Shown: positions 51,980 to 54,825 of the stretch, piece after piece
Position numbering within the stretch: the first letter of the stretch is position 1
Layout of the letters: every line of letters begins with the position of its first letter
Origin: Fischerella muscicola PCC 7414
GTDB taxonomy: Bacteria; Cyanobacteriota; Cyanobacteriia; Cyanobacteriales; Nostocaceae
Reading direction: 5' to 3'
DNA length: 54,825 bases
Assembly (NCBI RefSeq): GCF_000317205.1
Contig: NZ_AJLK01000035.1
Coordinates: 1-54,825 of the forward strand
Notes under the pieces: model-generated
The model's database searches: none
The model's input: the letters and a program-made list of their open reading frames with translations, nothing else
What the model was told of the DNA's origin: nothing
Translations under genes and position numbers: made by a program

Positions 51980-54825
51980 ATGGAAGTACACAAGCAAAGA
52001 CGCAAACGTGGTGTAATCCTCAGCCTGCAAGGATGGCAAAAGCTGCAAGAGGCTAGGCATGAGGCAGAGATTCTGGAAAATGATGGAGCTAGATTTACCC
52101 TAGAAGAACTCAGTTACCGCACTCAACTTGCTCCCTTCACTGTTTCCAAAGTTTTGGCACGCGAAGAAGGAGTTGATAAGCAAACCCTTGTCTACTTCTT
52201 TAGAGGCTTTGGGTTGGAGTTAGCGAAAAGTGATTATGTCAGAGCAGGAAATGGGGAGGTAGGGAGAGACTCACCCCATCCCCCAATCCCCCCATCACCC
52301 CAACATCAAGACTGGGGTGAAGCTGTTGATGTTTCGATTTTTTTCGGTCGTACAGAGGAACTAAGTAAGTTAGAGTCTTGGATTGTGAATGACCACTGTC
52401 GGCTGATTGCTGTGTTGGGGATGGGTGGAATTGGCAAAACCACACTTGCAATTAAACTAGCACAGCAGATTCAGGCAGGATTTGAGTTTGTGGTGTGGCG
52501 TAGTCTCCGCAACAGTCCACCATTGGGTGAATTGCTAAGTAACTTGCTTCATTTTTTTGCTAAAGGTCAACCACTGAATTTGTCAGAAAATCTGAGCAAT
52601 GTAACTAGAGTTGCTACGCCTGTGTTAGTTTCTCAATTCATGGCACATTTGCGATCGCATCGTTGTTTAATTGTGCTAGACAATGCTGAATCGATTTTGG
52701 CAAGTGGGGAACAATGCGGACATTACCAAGCTGGATATGAAGATTATGGACAATTATTGCAGTTTGTTGGAGAAACAGCCCATCAAAGCTGCATAGTATT
52801 GACAAGTCGAGAAAAGCCCCAACAAATCGTAGCTATTGAAGGTGAAACTCTACCAGTCCGATCAATACAATTATCAGGGTTAAATGCGATCGCGGCGCTA
52901 GAATTAATCAAAACTAAGAATTTTTTCTACGGTTCGGATACTCAATGGCAACACTTGATTCAACACTACGCAGGTAATCCCCTAGCGTTAAAAATCATTG
53001 CTACTACAATCGGCGAGTTATTTGCTGGTAATGTTACTGAATTCCTCGCTCAAGGTAGTACAGTTTTTAGTAGTATTTATGACTTATTGTCTCAGCAATT
53101 TCAAAGGCTATCGGCACTGGAAAAAGACTTGATGTACTGGTTAGCAATCAATCGAGAACCAGTGACGATGGCAGAATTACGTAGTGACTTGGTATTATCT
53201 ATAGCATCAATGAAACTGTTAGAAGCATTGGAGTCACTAGCAAGACGCAATTTAATTGAAAAAAAATCAGTCCCTTCATCTGGGGTGCGATTCACCCTCC
53301 AACCTGTAGTCATGGAGTATGTCATAGATGATTTGATTCAGCGGGTGGCGGGGGAGATTGGGAGATGGGGGGATAGGGAGATTGGGAGAAACTCTCACCC
53401 CACCGCCCCACCACCCCACCACCCCATCTTTTTTAACAGCCATGCTTTGATCAAAGCGATCGCTAAAGATTATATCCGGCTTGCCCAAACCAAACTCATT
53501 CTTGAACCAGTCATTGAGCAATTATTATTGTCACTGCCAACCAAACAAGCTATAGAAACTAGGCTAGTTCAAGTTCTCAATGATTTACGAACTCAATCCC
53601 AAATCCCAAATCTTACATCTCAAATTGAACCAGAACCAGGTTACGCGGGAGGTAACATTATTAATCTGTTGTCTCACCTCCAAACAGACTTAACAGGTTA
53701 TGACTTCTCGCATCTAACGATCTGGCAAGCATATCTTCAGGATACTCCCCTCCAGCAAGTTAACTTTGCTGGTGCTGACTTATCCCAATCAGTTTTTGCC
53801 AAAACCTTTGCAACCGCTATGGGTGCAGCGTTTAGTCCTGATGGCAAAGCTTTGGCAACTACTCACACAGATGGTTATCTTCTGCTTTGGGATGTTGCTA
53901 GTACTCATCTGGTGATGAGTTATCAGGGCCATTCGGGTATTGTTTGGGGAGTTGCCTTTAGTCCAGATGGTTGCATACTTGCCACTGGTGGAGAAGACTG
54001 TACAATTAAACTTTGGGATGTAACGAGTGGGCAATGTTTGCAAACTCTACAAGGACATACAGGCGGAGTTCGTACTGTTGTGTTTACACCCGACGGTAAA
54101 ACTTTAATTAGCTGTAGCACAGATTCAACTATCAGAATTTGGCATATCAACACAGGGGAATGTACCAAAATTCTTCAAGGACACACTAACGGAGTCTGGT
54201 CTGTAGCTTTTCTCCCAATGTCCCCAACTGAAGTCAACAAACAATTTAACAATCCAAATAATCCAAAATCTAAAATCCCAAATCCAAAATTCCTAGCAGG
54301 AGGTATCATTGCTAGTGGCAGCGATGATCATACTGTGAAACTCTGGGATTTTACTACTGGTCGCTGTATTAAAACATTGGAAGGACATACTGATTGGATC
54401 AGGTGTGTTGCCTTTAGTAGTCTAGGAGTGAACAAAAGTTCGCCTTTACTTGCTAGTAGCAGTTTAGACCAAACAATCAGGCTTTGGGATATAAATGAGG
54501 GTAGATGTGTTGGTGTTCTCAAAGGACACACAAATGGAGTATTTGCAATCTCTTTTATTGGTGACGGAAATATCCTTGCTAGTTCTAGTATTGAACGAAC
54601 AGTGCGACTGTGGGATGTAAATACTAGGCAATGTGTGAGAATATTACAAGGGCATACCAATGCAGTGTATGTCAACGCCGTCAACCCCCAAGGAACCTTG
54701 CTTGCTACTGGCGGTGATGACTTTTCGCTGAAGTTATGGGATGTAGGTAGTGGAGAGTGTGTCCGAACATTCCAAGCTAGGCAAAACTGGTTTGCATCGG
54801 TTGTTTTTAGTCCTGAGGGAATTAT
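51980..54825 (+). CDS. NB-ARC (STAND) ATPase with WD40 propeller, 3' end outside window
   Basis: 948 codons are open from the ATG at 51980 to the window edge. I checked the phase at six points. An N-terminal region (about 1-90, RRKRGVILSLQGWQKLQEAR, LEELSYRTQLAPFTVSKVLAREEGV) looks like the helical domain of cyanobacterial STAND proteins. NB-ARC follows: FFGRTEELSKLESWI, Walker A GMGGIGKTT (about 148-156), Walker B RCLIVLDNAES, SCIVLTSREKP and YAGNPLALKII. Next comes a helical arm, a short pentapeptide-like linker (LTGYDFSHLTIWQAYLQDTPL) and at least seven WD40 blades plus the start of an eighth (GHTGGV...IKLWDV type). It is probably an ATP-switch signalling or defence protein. Three segments are low-complexity repeat-derived insertions in frame. 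Confidence 0.93.
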   Translation, partial: MEVHKQRRKRGVILSLQGWQKLQEARHEAEILENDGARFTLEELSYRTQLAPFTVSKVLAREEGVDKQTLVYFFRGFGLELAKSDYVRAGNGEVGRDSPHPPIPPSPQHQDWGEAVDVSIFFGRTEELSKLESWIVNDHCRLIAVLGMGGIGKTTLAIKLAQQIQAGFEFVVWRSLRNSPPLGELLSNLLHFFAKGQPLNLSENLSNVTRVATPVLVSQFMAHLRSHRCLIVLDNAESILASGEQCGHYQAGYEDYGQLLQFVGETAHQSCIVLTSREKPQQIVAIEGETLPVRSIQLSGLNAIAALELIKTKNFFYGSDTQWQHLIQHYAGNPLALKIIATTIGELFAGNVTEFLAQGSTVFSSIYDLLSQQFQRLSALEKDLMYWLAINREPVTMAELRSDLVLSIASMKLLEALESLARRNLIEKKSVPSSGVRFTLQPVVMEYVIDDLIQRVAGEIGRWGDREIGRNSHPTAPPPHHPIFFNSHALIKAIAKDYIRLAQTKLILEPVIEQLLLSLPTKQAIETRLVQVLNDLRTQSQIPNLTSQIEPEPGYAGGNIINLLSHLQTDLTGYDFSHLTIWQAYLQDTPLQQVNFAGADLSQSVFAKTFATAMGAAFSPDGKALATTHTDGYLLLWDVASTHLVMSYQGHSGIVWGVAFSPDGCILATGGEDCTIKLWDVTSGQCLQTLQGHTGGVRTVVFTPDGKTLISCSTDSTIRIWHINTGECTKILQGHTNGVWSVAFLPMSPTEVNKQFNNPNNPKSKIPNPKFLAGGIIASGSDDHTVKLWDFTTGRCIKTLEGHTDWIRCVAFSSLGVNKSSPLLASSSLDQTIRLWDINEGRCVGVLKGHTNGVFAISFIGDGNILASSSIERTVRLWDVNTRQCVRILQGHTNAVYVNAVNPQGTLLATGGDDFSLKLWDVGSGECVRTFQARQNWFASVVFSPEGI
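52245..52317 (+). repeat. Intergenic-type repeat inside NB-ARC coding sequence (insertion 1)
   Basis: GGGGAGGTAGGGAGAGACTC begins a tract followed by CACCCCATCCCCCAATCCCC, in frame, encoding GEVGRDSPHPPIPPSPQHQD between the N-terminal domain and NB-ARC. It has the same composition as the intergenic 15391-15472 element. Confidence 0.8.
53344..53430 (+). repeat. Intergenic-type repeat inside NB-ARC coding sequence (insertion 2)
   Basis: GGAGATTGGGAGATGGGGGG begins a tract of GGGAGATT words followed by CACCCCACCGCCCCACCACC, in frame, encoding GEIGRWGDREIGRNSHPTAP followed by a run of Pro and His. It lies in the arm region after the ATPase domain. Confidence 0.8.
54236..54292 (+). repeat. CCAAAAT heptamer repeat inside a WD40 blade (insertion 3)
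   Basis: Words such as AATCCAAATAATCCAAAATC lie in the fourth blade. They encode NNPNNPKSKIPNPKF between two strands of the blade. The same heptamers occur intergenically at about 45711 and 45860. Confidence 0.85.

Overview
The window comes from a filamentous, probably heterocyst-forming cyanobacterium of the Nostocales. The signs are many HIP1 sites (GCGATCGC), abundant heptanucleotide tandem repeats between genes, a cyanobacterial NDH-1 subunit (NdhK), a UbiA-type plastoquinone-pathway prenyltransferase, a probable PatD heterocyst-frequency protein, a kdp operon with the extra small gene typical of cyanobacteria, and a giant NB-ARC/WD40 protein. No tRNA, rRNA, CRISPR array or intact transposase was recognised.

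Layout. 0-3.7 kb: probable patD, a drug/metabolite exporter, and a NarL-type regulator with its histidine kinase on the minus strand. 4.2-10.3 kb: kdpA-kdpB-kdpF/G-kdpC on the plus strand, with repeats between the genes, then a small membrane protein whose 3' end is duplicated. 10.5-19.2 kb: housekeeping genes, namely a lipoate/octanoate transferase, a YbjN-like protein, ureE-ureF, an HD hydrolase, a Ser/Thr kinase, an exopolyphosphatase and a UbiA prenyltransferase. 20.2-37.7 kb: a Wzx/Wzy-type exopolysaccharide cluster. It has a priming sugar-phosphate transferase, four further glycosyltransferases, a Wzc-like tyrosine autokinase, a polymerase/ligase, a flippase, tailoring enzymes, and a Tat-type GH10 glycanase at its head. 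37.8-44.1 kb: a LOG-like protein, a DUF4336 gene remnant, a divergent stand-alone ndhK, a large zinc metalloprotease, and a TetR gene with a clear operator next to a truncated carboxymuconolactone-decarboxylase gene. 44.8-51.6 kb: a proteostasis island of two small heat-shock proteins, FtsH (with an apparent frameshift in its first membrane helix), a small membrane protein and DnaK. 52.0 kb to the end: an NB-ARC/WD40 protein cut by the window edge.

Working together. The polysaccharide genes contain most parts of a complete assembly line: priming, chain extension, flipping, polymerisation and tyrosine-kinase length control. Only the outer-membrane exporter is not visible. The proteostasis genes form a functional set (holdases, a membrane protease and Hsp70). 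Its ftsH/hsp20 part lies between two long imperfect direct repeats, which makes it look like a movable or amplifiable cassette.

Repeats are the strongest unexplained signal. Arrays of many different 7-bp words, a 20-28 bp palindrome seen three times, a CGAACAC/CACAGATG repeat family seen in both orientations, and composite repeats of about 170 bp occupy most intergenic space. The same sequence types also occur in frame inside several coding regions (NB-ARC/WD40 linkers, the metalloprotease, the exporter C-terminus).
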